Origin: an uncultured Clostridia bacterium
GTDB taxonomy: Bacteria > Bacillota > Clostridia > Oscillospirales > CAG-272
Direction: 5' to 3'
Assembly: GCA_947304475.1 (NCBI GenBank)
Contig: CAMZBE010000001.1
Coordinates: 1-30,413, forward strand
Length of the DNA: 30,413 bases
Each line of letters opens with the position of its first letter. The stretch's first letter is position 1. The position numbers and the translations under genes are program-made. The notes beneath the pieces are model-generated. The model worked only from the letters and a program-made list of their open reading frames with translations. It had not been told where the DNA came from and did no database searches. Below, piece by piece: positions 7,395-16,353 of the stretch.

Positions 7395-8807
7395 ATGGAT
7401 ACGTTGAAAGATATTGGTTCGGCGGTGCTCGAACAACTGAAACAGAAGTTCACGCCCACCATCTACGAACTGTGGTTTAAGAGTTTACAGTTGGTCTCGC
7501 TTGACGGTGACGTCGCGGTCTTTTCGACCGACAGCAACTTTAAGCAGGATCTGATCAGCAAGCGCCACGTCGGCTCGATCCGGGACGCGCTCCGCGAGGT
7601 GGTCGGCTTCGACGTGAAGGTTATCATCGAGTCGCGGGAAGGGAGCGAAGGGTTCCACATTCCGGAAATTGAAGACAAGCCCGAAGAAAAGAAGACCGTG
7701 CCGCTTCTGCCCGACGATCCCGAACCCAAAACCATTGATCCCGAGTCCGCGATCGAGAGCAGTTCGATCGTCGACGAATACACCTTCGAGAACTTTATCG
7801 AAGGGGAGTCCAACCGCTTCGCGCTTGCCGCCTGCCGCGCGGTCGCGCTCTATTCGAGTTCTCCCGACAAGAACGACGAGATGGACGTTTCGACCTACAA
7901 TCCCCTGTTCATCTACGGTCCGAGCGGCGTCGGCAAAACGCACCTGCTTTTCGCGGTGACAAACGAGATCAAGCGTAAGAACCCGAAGTGCAAAATCGTC
8001 TATAAAAAGAGTGAAGAGTTTACAAACGAACTGATCGCCAGTCTGCAGAACGGTACGCAGGACCGGTTTCGTCAGCATTACCGCAACGCCGACGTGCTGC
8101 TGATCGACGACGTGCAGTTCATCGCCGGCAAAGAATCGACGCAAGAAGAGTTCTTCCACACTTTCTCCGCTCTCTACGAGAACGGCAAACAGATTATTCT
8201 GACCTCCGACCGTCCGCCGAAGGACATCAAGACGCTGGAGGACCGTCTGCTCACCCGGTTCATCTGGGGACTGCTCGCCGACATTCAGCCGCCGAGTTTT
8301 GAACTTCGCACCGCCATCATCAATAAAAAAGCGGAAAACCTGAAAATCTCGATCCCGAGCGAGGTAGTCGAATATCTGGCGACCAAACTCCAGAACAATA
8401 TCCGCCAAATTGAAGGATCCATCAAGCGGATCGCCGCCATCAGTCTTCTGACCGGATCCCCCATCACAACCGATCTTTGTCGCCGCGCGATCTCGGACAT
8501 TCTTTCGGGCAACGAGCCGGTGGACGTCACGGTCGACCGGATCATCACGCTGGTTTCCAAGCGGCTGAATATCCCGGTCGAGGACATCCGGGCAAAACGC
8601 AGAACGGCAAACGTCGTCAACGCCCGTCATATCTGTATTTACATGATCCGTCAACTCTCCGACGTCTCGTTCAATACTCTGGGCGAGATTTTCGAGCGAG
8701 ATCACGCGACCATCATGGCGGCTTTCCGGAAGGTGGAAGCGGCGATTGCCGCAGATCCCGAATTTGCCGCGCTCGTCAACGGCATGATGGACGAGATACG
8801 GAACTGA
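7395..8807 (+). CDS. dnaA: Chromosomal replication initiator DnaA
   Basis: ATP-dependent initiator that binds the adjacent DnaA boxes and opens the origin. 470 residues. Domain I (about 1-80) interacts with partner proteins; an acidic, Pro-rich linker follows (about 90-125). The AAA+ domain has Walker A GPSGVGKT with Lys181, Walker B LLIDDVQF and a sensor region around LTSDRPPKD. The C-terminal helix-turn-helix carries the signature as ERDHATIMAAFRKV, where DHSTV or DHTTV is more usual. ATG 7395 was chosen over an upstream ATG at 7371 because AAGGGAAAGGA sits just before it and domain I begins MDTLKDIGSAV. Confidence 0.98.
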   Translation: MDTLKDIGSAVLEQLKQKFTPTIYELWFKSLQLVSLDGDVAVFSTDSNFKQDLISKRHVGSIRDALREVVGFDVKVIIESREGSEGFHIPEIEDKPEEKKTVPLLPDDPEPKTIDPESAIESSSIVDEYTFENFIEGESNRFALAACRAVALYSSSPDKNDEMDVSTYNPLFIYGPSGVGKTHLLFAVTNEIKRKNPKCKIVYKKSEEFTNELIASLQNGTQDRFRQHYRNADVLLIDDVQFIAGKESTQEEFFHTFSALYENGKQIILTSDRPPKDIKTLEDRLLTRFIWGLLADIQPPSFELRTAIINKKAENLKISIPSEVVEYLATKLQNNIRQIEGSIKRIAAISLLTGSPITTDLCRRAISDILSGNEPVDVTVDRIITLVSKRLNIPVEDIRAKRRTANVVNARHICIYMIRQLSDVSFNTLGEIFERDHATIMAAFRKVEAAIAADPEFAALVNGMMDEIRN

Positions 8808-8824
8808 TCTTATCAACTTCAATC

Positions 8825-9029
8825 AGTGGATAACCCCGGTTTTTCCACGTTGGTTTCCTGTGGAAAAGAAGGTGGATATTTCCCGGTTTTCTCTTTGCTT
8901 TTTCCCTTCCCTTTTTGTCCACTTTTCTCCCGCCCGTATCCACCGCAATCCACAGGGACGAAGTGGAGAAAAAAGAGACGGTAAACTCTTTTCACACCTT
9001 GCGTTTTTCTCTTCTCCACCGTTTCCACC
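8825..9029 (+). other. oriC: cluster of DnaA boxes
   Basis: The dnaA-dnaN gap (8808-9143) holds no gene but ten sites with the TCCAC core of the DnaA box. Forward: 8841, 8915, 8936, 8946, 9012 and 9021. Reverse: 8825, 8859, 8871 and 8962. The best are 8825-8833 (TTATCCACT) and 8859-8867 (TTTTCCACA), each one mismatch from consensus. The last two forward boxes (9012-9020, 9021-9029) abut each other and precede the trio tract, as boxes 6 and 7 do in Bacillus subtilis. Confidence 0.9.
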
Positions 9030-9033
9030 CTCC

Positions 9034-9060
9034 CTACTACTACTCCTACTGAATTCCTTA
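9034..9060 (+). other. oriC: DnaA-trio tract and start of the unwinding element
   Basis: After a short GC-rich spacer (CCCTCC), six trinucleotides run CTA-CTA-CTA-CTC-CTA-CTG at 9034-9051. This matches the DnaA-trio element described in B. subtilis, where DnaA is loaded from the double-stranded boxes onto a single strand. The following AT- and pyrimidine-rich stretch to about 9110 is the likely unwinding region. The element's direction points toward dnaN. Confidence 0.82.
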
Positions 9061-9143
9061 CTTCTTTCTTTTTCCCGCGTTTGCAAAACCATTCAGATAA
9101 ATAAATGCCAAAGACCGGAACCGTCCGGCGGAAAGGAACGACC

Positions 9144-10325
9144 ATGAAGGTTATTTTTTCAAAACCCGCGCTGCTTGAAGGACTTGTCCCCACGATGAGC
9201 ACAGTCTCCAGTAAAAACACCATCACTCCGATCGAAGGTATTCTGATTGAAACCATCGGAGAGACCTCCGTTCGCCTTTCCTCGTACGATATGAACAAAG
9301 GTATGCGGACGACGGTCGAGGCAATCTCTATTATTGAGGAAGGAACCTGCATCATCAACGCACAGCGTCTTCTGCAGATCGTCAAACTGCTCGGCGAGGA
9401 CGAGATCACGTTGGAGATCGGCGACGATCACAAGGCGTCTATTTCCGCCGGTGCGTCGTCCTTCTCTCTGCAGTCTCTTCCCGGCTCGGACTTTCCGAAC
9501 CTTCCCGAACTGTCGGGCGACACCGGATTTGCGGTCTCCGCCGGCGTTTTGAAACGCATGATCGGGAAAGTGCTGCACTCGATTGCCGAACAGGACAGCC
9601 GTCAGATGCTCTGCGGCGCGTTCTTCACGGTTGAAGGAAAGAGAATGGATATCGTCTCCTGCGACGGCTATACGCTCTCCAAATGCCACGTAGAAAGCGA
9701 TATTCAGGATATCGGGCGTATTTCGTCCACCCATTTCTCGTTCATCATTCCGGGACACGCTCTGAACGAAATGATCAGGATTCTGCCCGACAAGGACGAA
9801 GAGGCGAAGATCTATCTGTCGAGAAAACACGCGATCATGGAACTCAAAGACATGGTTTTCTTTACCCGTATGATCGACAGCGAGTATATGGACTATCAGC
9901 GCATTCTGCCGAAAGCGCAGGATATTTTCGTGAAGATTGATCGCGAACGGCTGATGGAAGGACTTGAAAGAGCCAATCTGGTCGCCGAAGAAAAGATTCA
10001 GGGCAACGGAAAGTCCTACGTCAAAATCGAGATCAAAGGCAACACGTTCAGTCTTTCTTCCAACTCGGTCAACGGCTACGTTTACGACGAGATGGAATGT
10101 GAACACGAGGGAGAGGACATCGCGATCGGTTTCAACTGCCGGTTCCTGATCAACAGCATCAGAGCGGCGGAAGGCAAACGGATCTATATGACCTTGAAGA
10201 GCCCTACGCAGTCCATCACGGTCGAACCGGTCGAAGAAGAATGGGACGAGAAGGACGGTTTCCGTTACTTCTACATGATCCTGCCGGTCAGAATGAACGA
10301 GCAGCCGACGGCGGAAGAAGAATAA
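9144..10325 (+). CDS. dnaN: DNA polymerase III beta subunit (sliding clamp)
   Basis: Ring-forming clamp that keeps the replicative polymerase on DNA. 393 residues, somewhat longer than the typical 365-380. The N-terminal MKVIFSKPALLEGL, the central IISSTHFSFIIPGHALNEM region and the C-terminal YFYMILPVR, close to the usual YLILPVRL end, identify the family; three clamp domains fit the length. The extra residues are a charged C-terminal tail (MNEQPTAEEE). ATG 9144 was chosen because GGAAAGGAACGACC precedes it; an earlier in-frame ATG at 9105 lies in the origin. recF follows after 24 bases. Confidence 0.96.
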   Translation: MKVIFSKPALLEGLVPTMSTVSSKNTITPIEGILIETIGETSVRLSSYDMNKGMRTTVEAISIIEEGTCIINAQRLLQIVKLLGEDEITLEIGDDHKASISAGASSFSLQSLPGSDFPNLPELSGDTGFAVSAGVLKRMIGKVLHSIAEQDSRQMLCGAFFTVEGKRMDIVSCDGYTLSKCHVESDIQDIGRISSTHFSFIIPGHALNEMIRILPDKDEEAKIYLSRKHAIMELKDMVFFTRMIDSEYMDYQRILPKAQDIFVKIDRERLMEGLERANLVAEEKIQGNGKSYVKIEIKGNTFSLSSNSVNGYVYDEMECEHEGEDIAIGFNCRFLINSIRAAEGKRIYMTLKSPTQSITVEPVEEEWDEKDGFRYFYMILPVRMNEQPTAEEE

Positions 10326-10349
10326 TCAACAACCGGTGAGGGCGGCAGT

Positions 10350-11465
10350 ATGAACCTGTTGACGCTGACGGCGGAGAACTACCGGAATATCCGATCCGCC
10401 CGCTTGCAGTTCGTTTCCGGCGTCAATCTGCTCTACGGAGAGAACGCGCAGGGAAAGACCAACGCGCTCGAATGTATCTATTTATTCGCCCGCGGCAAGA
10501 GTTACAGGGGTTCGGGTGACGAAGACCTTGTCCGGTTCGGGGAAAAAGGGTTCCGCATCGGAATCTCGTATTGCTCCGACAAAACCGAAAAAACGCTGGA
10601 ATACAGATACTACGACGGATCGCGTAAACGCTTAAAAAACGGCGCGCCGGTCAGACTTTCCGAAATGATCGGCAATTTCCGGGCGGTTTTGTTCTGCCCC
10701 GAGCATCTGTCGCTTGTCAAAGGTGCGCCGCAGGAGAGACGCGCGTTTCTCAATATCGCGATCGCTCAGTGCCGGCCGATCTATCTGAAACTCTGCGACG
10801 ATTACAACAAGATCCTCGAGAACCGCAACTGCCTTCTGAAAGAGATGCAGAAAGGGTTCCGGTACGACGCAGAGGAACTTGAGAGTTGGACCGAACGGCT
10901 CTCCGACGTGGCGGCGCAGATCGCCGCGTACAGGATAGAGTATCTGAAAAAACTCTCGCCGCACGCCGCCGATCTGCTCTCCGATCTGTCCGGCGGACGG
11001 GAGAAACTGACGCTCTCCTACGAGAGCGAGGCGGCGGGGGAATCCGAAGAAGAGATCCGCGCGTCCTACCGCAAACTGTTTTCGGAAAACCGGAACCGCG
11101 AGATTGCGGCGGGCTGTTCTCTTTTCGGGGCGCATCGGGACGACGCCGGGATCACGGTCAACGGAATATCCGCCCGCTCCTACGCGTCGCAGGGGCAGCA
11201 GCGATCGGTGGTGCTTTCCTTAAAACTGGCGGAAGGTGAAGTCTGCCGCGACGAAACCGGCGAATATCCCGTTTTTCTCTTCGATGACGTGATGAGCGAA
11301 CTTGACGAGAACCGGCGGGGATACGTCCTGCGCGAGACGGGAGACCGACAGGTAATCCTGACGGCTTGCGAATCCGGGGGATTTGATCCCCGGGCGGTCA
11401 ATATGATCGGCGTAGAGGACGGCGTCTTCACCGGACAAACGCCGAACGGGGGAAAAAACGCGTGA
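10350..11465 (+). CDS. recF: DNA replication and repair protein RecF
   Basis: SMC-like ABC ATPase that helps load RecA at single-strand gaps. 371 residues, the usual length. Walker A is YGENAQGKTNALE near the N-terminus, the ABC signature is around YASQGQQRSVVLSLKLAE, and Walker B is FLFDDVMSELD. RecF is encoded directly after dnaN, whereas in Bacillus the S4-domain gene yaaA lies between them; it is missing here. The gene overlaps remB by one base (TGATG), so the two are probably translated together. Confidence 0.97.
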   Translation: MNLLTLTAENYRNIRSARLQFVSGVNLLYGENAQGKTNALECIYLFARGKSYRGSGDEDLVRFGEKGFRIGISYCSDKTEKTLEYRYYDGSRKRLKNGAPVRLSEMIGNFRAVLFCPEHLSLVKGAPQERRAFLNIAIAQCRPIYLKLCDDYNKILENRNCLLKEMQKGFRYDAEELESWTERLSDVAAQIAAYRIEYLKKLSPHAADLLSDLSGGREKLTLSYESEAAGESEEEIRASYRKLFSENRNREIAAGCSLFGAHRDDAGITVNGISARSYASQGQQRSVVLSLKLAEGEVCRDETGEYPVFLFDDVMSELDENRRGYVLRETGDRQVILTACESGGFDPRAVNMIGVEDGVFTGQTPNGGKNA

Positions 11466-11734
11466 TGTACCTGCATATCGGCAACGGAGAAACGGTTCGC
11501 GTCCGCGATCTCGTCGCATTCTTCGACTTCGACGCTATGACGGTCGCGTCGATCTCGCGACGGTTTTTATCCGACGCCGAAAAGAAGAAAATTATCTCCG
11601 ACTGCGCCGGGGGCGAACTTCCGCGCAGCGTCCTGCTGGTCTCCGACGAGAAAAAAGAAGGCTGCCGGATCCTGTTTTCCCTGCTGTCGACCGCGGCGCT
11701 CCGTGCGCGGCTCGAGAGCGGATCAAACGATTGA
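11465..11734 (+). CDS. remB: RemB/YaaB-family protein
   Basis: An 89-residue protein starting MYLHIGNGETVRVRDLVAFFDFD, very like B. subtilis RemB (YaaB), which also sits between recF and gyrB. RemB is linked to regulation of matrix genes in Bacillus, but its biochemical role is not settled. No membrane segment or signal peptide is visible. ATG 11465 is preferred to GTG 11462 because it matches the conserved N-terminus and gives the common TGATG stop-start overlap with recF. Confidence 0.88.
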   Translation: MYLHIGNGETVRVRDLVAFFDFDAMTVASISRRFLSDAEKKKIISDCAGGELPRSVLLVSDEKKEGCRILFSLLSTAALRARLESGSND

Positions 11735-11746
11735 ACGATACGGTTA

Positions 11747-11752
11747 TATAAT
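11747..11752 (+). promoter_or_regulatory. Possible -10 box for gyrB
   Basis: TATAAT occurs 18 bases before the gyrB start codon. At 17-base spacing the -35 would be CAAACG, a poor match. A start here would leave a leader of about 12 bases containing the ribosome binding site. This is a weak candidate; gyrB may instead be read from upstream promoters. Confidence 0.3.
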
Positions 11753-11770
11753 CGAAAGGAAGAGACGACC

Positions 11771-13726
11771 ATGACCGAAGAAATGAAAGACATCGTGACC
11801 GAAACCGAAGAGGCGGATCTCGAACCCAAACAATACGAGGACAGTAATATCCGCGTGCTGGAAGGGTTGGAGGCGGTCCGCAAGCGCCCCGGTATGTATA
11901 TCGGGACGACTTCGGCGGGCGGACTTCACCATCTTGTGTACGAGATCGTGGACAACGCGATCGACGAGGTGCAGTCGGGCGTTTGCGACACGGTTCGCGT
12001 CACCCTGAACCCCGACGGATCGGTTACGGTGAAGGACAACGGACGCGGGATCCCCGGGGGCGTCAACCCCCAGACCGGGCTGCCCACGCTCGAGGTCGTC
12101 TATACCAAACTGCACGCGGGCGGAAAATTCGGCGACGGCGGCTACAAGGTCGCCGGCGGCCTTCACGGCGTCGGCGCGTCGGTGGCGAACGCCCTTTCCG
12201 AATGGATGGAGGTCGTCTCCTGCCACAACGGACAGAAATATTCCGAGCGGTTCGCGCGCGGCGAGGTAGCCCGGCCGTTTGCCTGTGAGGGCGAGACCGA
12301 GGACCACGGCGTCAGCGTCACTTTCAAACCCGACGGCGAGATCTTCGAGGTGCTCGAGTTCGACTACGACACGCTGCTGAACCGGATGCGGGAACAGGCG
12401 TTTCTGAACGCCGGGGTGCGGATCATTCTGGAAGACACCCGCCCCGACATGGAGCGGAGCGACGACCTGCACTACGAGGGCGGTATCGCCAGTTACGTCG
12501 ATTACCTCAACACCTTGAAACACTGTGAACGCATCCACCCCGACATTATCTATATGACGACCGGCAAATCGCTCCCGTCCGCCGAGGTCGCGATCCAGTA
12601 TAACGACAGTTACAACGAGACGGTCATCAGTTTCGCCAACAGTATGACCACCATCGAGGGCGGTACCCACGAAACCGGCTTTCGCTCGGCTCTGACGAGG
12701 GTGCTGAACGATTACGCAAGACGGATCGGGGCGCTCAAAGACGCCGACAAGAACCTGTCGGGCGAGGACGTGCGCGAGGGCATCACCGCCGTCATCTCGA
12801 TCAAGATGGAGGACGCGCAGTTCGAGTCGCAGACCAAGTCGAAACTCGGCAACTCCGAGATCCGCACGCTGGTCGAGAATATGATGAACGTCAAACTCGC
12901 CGAGTATCTCGAAGAGAACCCGGCGTCGGGCAAACTGATCATCGAGAAGGCGCTGGCGGCGTCGCGGGCGCGCGAAGCCGCGCGAAAAGCGCGAGAAATG
13001 ACGCGGCGTAAATCGGTCCTGGAGGGTTCCACCCTGCCCGGCAAACTCGCCGACTGCCAGGAGAGACGCACCGAAGTCACCGAACTGTATCTGGTCGAGG
13101 GGGATTCCGCGGGAGGCTCGGCAAAGGACGGACGTGACAGCCGCTTCCAGGCGATCCTGCCGCTCCGCGGCAAGGTGCTGAACGTCGAAAAGGCGCGGCT
13201 CGACAAGGTTTACGCCAACCAGTCGCTCATCCCGATCATTCAGGCGCTCGGCTGCGGGATCGGCGAGGATTTCGACATCACGAAACTCCGCTATGGCAAG
13301 ATTATTATTATGGCGGATGCCGACGTCGACGGTTCGCACATCCGGATCCTGCTCCTGACCTTCTTCTTCCGGCATATGAAGCAGTTGATCGAGGACGGGC
13401 ACGTCTATCTGGCGCAGCCGCCGCTCTATAAGGTACACAGGGGAAAGATCGTCAAATACGCCTTCAACGACGCGGAGCGCGACCGGATCATCGCCGAACT
13501 CGGACCGCAGTCCGAAGCCGAGCGCTACAAAGGTCTCGGCGAAATGGATCCCGAACAACTCTGGGAGACCACGATGGATCCGACCTACCGGACGCTCTTA
13601 AAAGTCGAGATCAACGACGCAATCGCCTGCGACGAAGCGTTCTCGACCTTGATGGGCGATCAGGTCGAGCCGCGGCGGCTCTTCATCGAGAAGAACGCGA
13701 AGTTCGCCGTCAATCTGGACGTCTGA
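11771..13726 (+). CDS. gyrB: DNA gyrase subunit B
   Basis: ATPase subunit of gyrase. 651 residues, the short form typical of Gram-positive bacteria, without the ~165-residue insert of E. coli. The N-terminal GHKL ATPase has RKRPGMYIG, EIVDNAIDE and GLHGVGASVVN-type motifs (here GLHGVGASVANALS). The Toprim domain has catalytic Glu443 (EGDSAGGSAKDGRD) and metal-binding Asp516/Asp518/Asp520 (ADADVDGSH). Asp445, equivalent to the E. coli quinolone-associated Asp426, is kept. It is followed by gyrA after 20 bases. The binding site GAAAGGAAGAG precedes ATG 11771. Confidence 0.98.
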   Translation: MTEEMKDIVTETEEADLEPKQYEDSNIRVLEGLEAVRKRPGMYIGTTSAGGLHHLVYEIVDNAIDEVQSGVCDTVRVTLNPDGSVTVKDNGRGIPGGVNPQTGLPTLEVVYTKLHAGGKFGDGGYKVAGGLHGVGASVANALSEWMEVVSCHNGQKYSERFARGEVARPFACEGETEDHGVSVTFKPDGEIFEVLEFDYDTLLNRMREQAFLNAGVRIILEDTRPDMERSDDLHYEGGIASYVDYLNTLKHCERIHPDIIYMTTGKSLPSAEVAIQYNDSYNETVISFANSMTTIEGGTHETGFRSALTRVLNDYARRIGALKDADKNLSGEDVREGITAVISIKMEDAQFESQTKSKLGNSEIRTLVENMMNVKLAEYLEENPASGKLIIEKALAASRAREAARKAREMTRRKSVLEGSTLPGKLADCQERRTEVTELYLVEGDSAGGSAKDGRDSRFQAILPLRGKVLNVEKARLDKVYANQSLIPIIQALGCGIGEDFDITKLRYGKIIIMADADVDGSHIRILLLTFFFRHMKQLIEDGHVYLAQPPLYKVHRGKIVKYAFNDAERDRIIAELGPQSEAERYKGLGEMDPEQLWETTMDPTYRTLLKVEINDAIACDEAFSTLMGDQVEPRRLFIEKNAKFAVNLDV

Positions 13727-13746
13727 CGGGAAAGGAAGAATAAATC

Positions 13747-16353
13747 ATGGAAAGAAAACCGAATAATATCGAAGATATTTCCTTCCCGGAGCAGAAGATC
13801 CTCGGGCGCAATATGGAGAAGGAACTCAAGACGGCGTTCATCGAGTATTCGATGAGCGTCATCACGAGCCGTGCCCTGCCCGACGTCCGCGACGGAATGA
13901 AACCCGGTCAGCGCCGCATCCTTTACGCGATGTACGAGGATCACCTGACCTACGACAAACCCTTCCGGAAATCCGCGACCACGGTCGGTAACGTGCTGGG
14001 GCGCTATCATCCCCACGGGGACGCCGCGGTCTATCAGACCATGGTCAGAATGGCGCAGTCCTTCTCGCTCCGCTATCCCCTGATCGAGGGGCACGGCAAC
14101 TTCGGCAACGTCGACGGCGACGGCGCAGCCGCCTACCGGTATACCGAGGCGAGAATGAGCAAACTCGCCGACCAGATGATGTCGGATATCGAGAAGAACG
14201 TCGTCAACTTCCTCCCGAACTTCGACAACTCGCGCAAGGAGCCCGAAGTGCTTCCCTCGCGCTTCCCCAACCTGCTGGTCAACGGTTCGGTCGGTATCGC
14301 CGTCGGTATGGCGACCAACATCCCCCCGCACAACCTGCGCGAGGTGGTGGACGGGATCGTGTTCCGTATGGACAATCCCGAATGCACCGTTCCCGAACTG
14401 ATGGAGTATATCAAGGGGCCGGACTTCCCGACCGCCGGGATCGTGTACGGCTCGCGCGGGATGCTCGACGCGTATTCGACCGGGCGCGGAAAGGTCATCG
14501 TCCGGGCGCGCGCGCGCATCGAGGACGAGCAGCACCGGATCATCGTGACCGAGATCCCCTACGCCGTCAACAAGAGCCAACTCGTCGAGGCGATCGCCAA
14601 CCTCGTCAAGGACAAGAAGATCGAGGGGATCACCGATCTGCGCGACGAGTCGGGCAGAGACGGTATGCGCATCGTCATCGAGTATCGCCGCGACGCGAAC
14701 GGCGAGGTCATTCTGAACCAACTCTATAAGTACAGTCAGTTGCAGGACACCTTCGCCGTCAATATGCTGATGCTGGTCAACGGCGAACCGAAGATCCTGT
14801 CGCTTCCCGAGATCCTCGACCAGTATATCCTGTTCCAGGAAGGCATCATCGTCCGCCGGACGCAGTTCGACCTCGACCGCGCGCTGAAGGAGATGCACAT
14901 TTACGAGGGATATAAGATCGCGATCGACCACATCGACGAGATCATCAAGATCATCAAGGCGAGTTCCTCGATCCCCGACGCGAAGACCAACCTGATGGAA
15001 CGCTATGGTCTCTCCGATCCGCAGGCGCAGGCGATCGTCGAAATGACGCTCGGCAAACTGTCCGGACTGGAACGCCAGAAGGTGGAAGACCGGCTTCTCA
15101 AACTCGAAGAGACGGTCGCCGATCTGCAGGCGATCCTCGCCGACGACGGCAGAGTGCGCGAGATCGTCAAGGGCGAGTTGATCTCGATGAAAGAGAAGTT
15201 CGGCGACGACAGACGCACCGAACTGGTCGAGGCGACCGACGATATCGACATCGAAGACCTGATTCCGCGTCACACCTGCGTTCTCACCGTCACGACCGGC
15301 GGCTACATCAAGCGGCAGCCCGCCGATACCTACTCTTCGCAGCATCGCGGCGGCAAGGGCATTATCGGAATGGGACACAAGGAAGAGGACGACGTGGTCG
15401 ACGTGATCGTCGCGAACAGCCATGCGCTCCTGATGTTCTTCACCAACAAGGGACGCGTTTATACCAAGAAGACCTACCGGATCCCCGAGGCGGGACGTAC
15501 CGCGAAGGGGACGAACATGGTCAACATCCTCGACCTGACCGAAGGCGAGAGCGTTACCGCCATCATCTCGATCGACGCCTTCACTGAGGGCGAGTACCTG
15601 ACGATGGTGACCAAGAAGGGCGTCATCAAGAAGACGCCGACCAAGGACTTCGAGTACCAGAGACGCTCGGGCAAGATCGCGATCACCCTCGACGAGGGCG
15701 ACGACCTGCTCTTCGTCCGCAAGACCAAGGGCAACGACGACCTGATCCTCGCGACGCGCGGAGGCAGCGCGACCAGGTTCAGCGAAACCACCGTCCGTCC
15801 GATGGGACGCGGGGCGCGCGGCGTGCGCGGCATCCGGCTGACCGGCGACGACTACGTGATCGGTGTGGCGCTGGTCGAGGAAGGCAAGCAACTGCTTACC
15901 ATTACCGACCGCGGATTTGGGAAACGCACCGAATTCGACGACTTCCGCGTGCTGAAGAACCGCGGCGGACAGGGCGTCACGGCGCACAACCTGAACGACA
16001 AGACCGGCAACCTCGCCGCGATCGCTGCGGTGTCGGAAACCGACGATATCATGATGATTACCAACGACGGGACCATCATCCGGATCCCGGTCGCGGGCAT
16101 CCCCGTCTACTCGCGTTCGGCGGGCGGCGTGATCGTGATGCGGCTCTCCGAAGGAGCGGCGATCGTCAACCTGTCGCGTATCGAGCCGCAGGAAGAACTT
16201 GATCAGGAGATCACCGCCGACGAAACGGCGGAGCACCCCGAACTCTCTGAGGACGGCGAGCCGGACGAAGCGGCAGAGGAGGAAAAACCTGCGTCCGATG
16301 CCGACGAAGGGGACGAAACCGACGGCGAAGCCGAAGAAAATGAAGAGATCTGA
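13747..16353 (+). CDS. gyrA: DNA gyrase subunit A
   Basis: DNA-cleaving subunit of gyrase. 868 residues. The winged-helix domain holds catalytic Tyr132 (AAYRYTEARM). The beta-pinwheel C-terminal domain has a GyrA box QHRGGKG (532-538), close to the E. coli QRRGGKG, so this is gyrase rather than topoisomerase IV. In the quinolone-binding region the equivalents of E. coli Ser83 and Asp87 are Ala93 and Gln97 (HGDAAVYQTM). A strongly acidic tail covers about the last 55 residues. GGAAAGGAAG precedes the start. The 3' end overlaps the next gene by 14 bases. Confidence 0.98.
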   Translation: MERKPNNIEDISFPEQKILGRNMEKELKTAFIEYSMSVITSRALPDVRDGMKPGQRRILYAMYEDHLTYDKPFRKSATTVGNVLGRYHPHGDAAVYQTMVRMAQSFSLRYPLIEGHGNFGNVDGDGAAAYRYTEARMSKLADQMMSDIEKNVVNFLPNFDNSRKEPEVLPSRFPNLLVNGSVGIAVGMATNIPPHNLREVVDGIVFRMDNPECTVPELMEYIKGPDFPTAGIVYGSRGMLDAYSTGRGKVIVRARARIEDEQHRIIVTEIPYAVNKSQLVEAIANLVKDKKIEGITDLRDESGRDGMRIVIEYRRDANGEVILNQLYKYSQLQDTFAVNMLMLVNGEPKILSLPEILDQYILFQEGIIVRRTQFDLDRALKEMHIYEGYKIAIDHIDEIIKIIKASSSIPDAKTNLMERYGLSDPQAQAIVEMTLGKLSGLERQKVEDRLLKLEETVADLQAILADDGRVREIVKGELISMKEKFGDDRRTELVEATDDIDIEDLIPRHTCVLTVTTGGYIKRQPADTYSSQHRGGKGIIGMGHKEEDDVVDVIVANSHALLMFFTNKGRVYTKKTYRIPEAGRTAKGTNMVNILDLTEGESVTAIISIDAFTEGEYLTMVTKKGVIKKTPTKDFEYQRRSGKIAITLDEGDDLLFVRKTKGNDDLILATRGGSATRFSETTVRPMGRGARGVRGIRLTGDDYVIGVALVEEGKQLLTITDRGFGKRTEFDDFRVLKNRGGQGVTAHNLNDKTGNLAAIAAVSETDDIMMITNDGTIIRIPVAGIPVYSRSAGGVIVMRLSEGAAIVNLSRIEPQEELDQEITADETAEHPELSEDGEPDEAAEEEKPASDADEGDETDGEAEENEEI

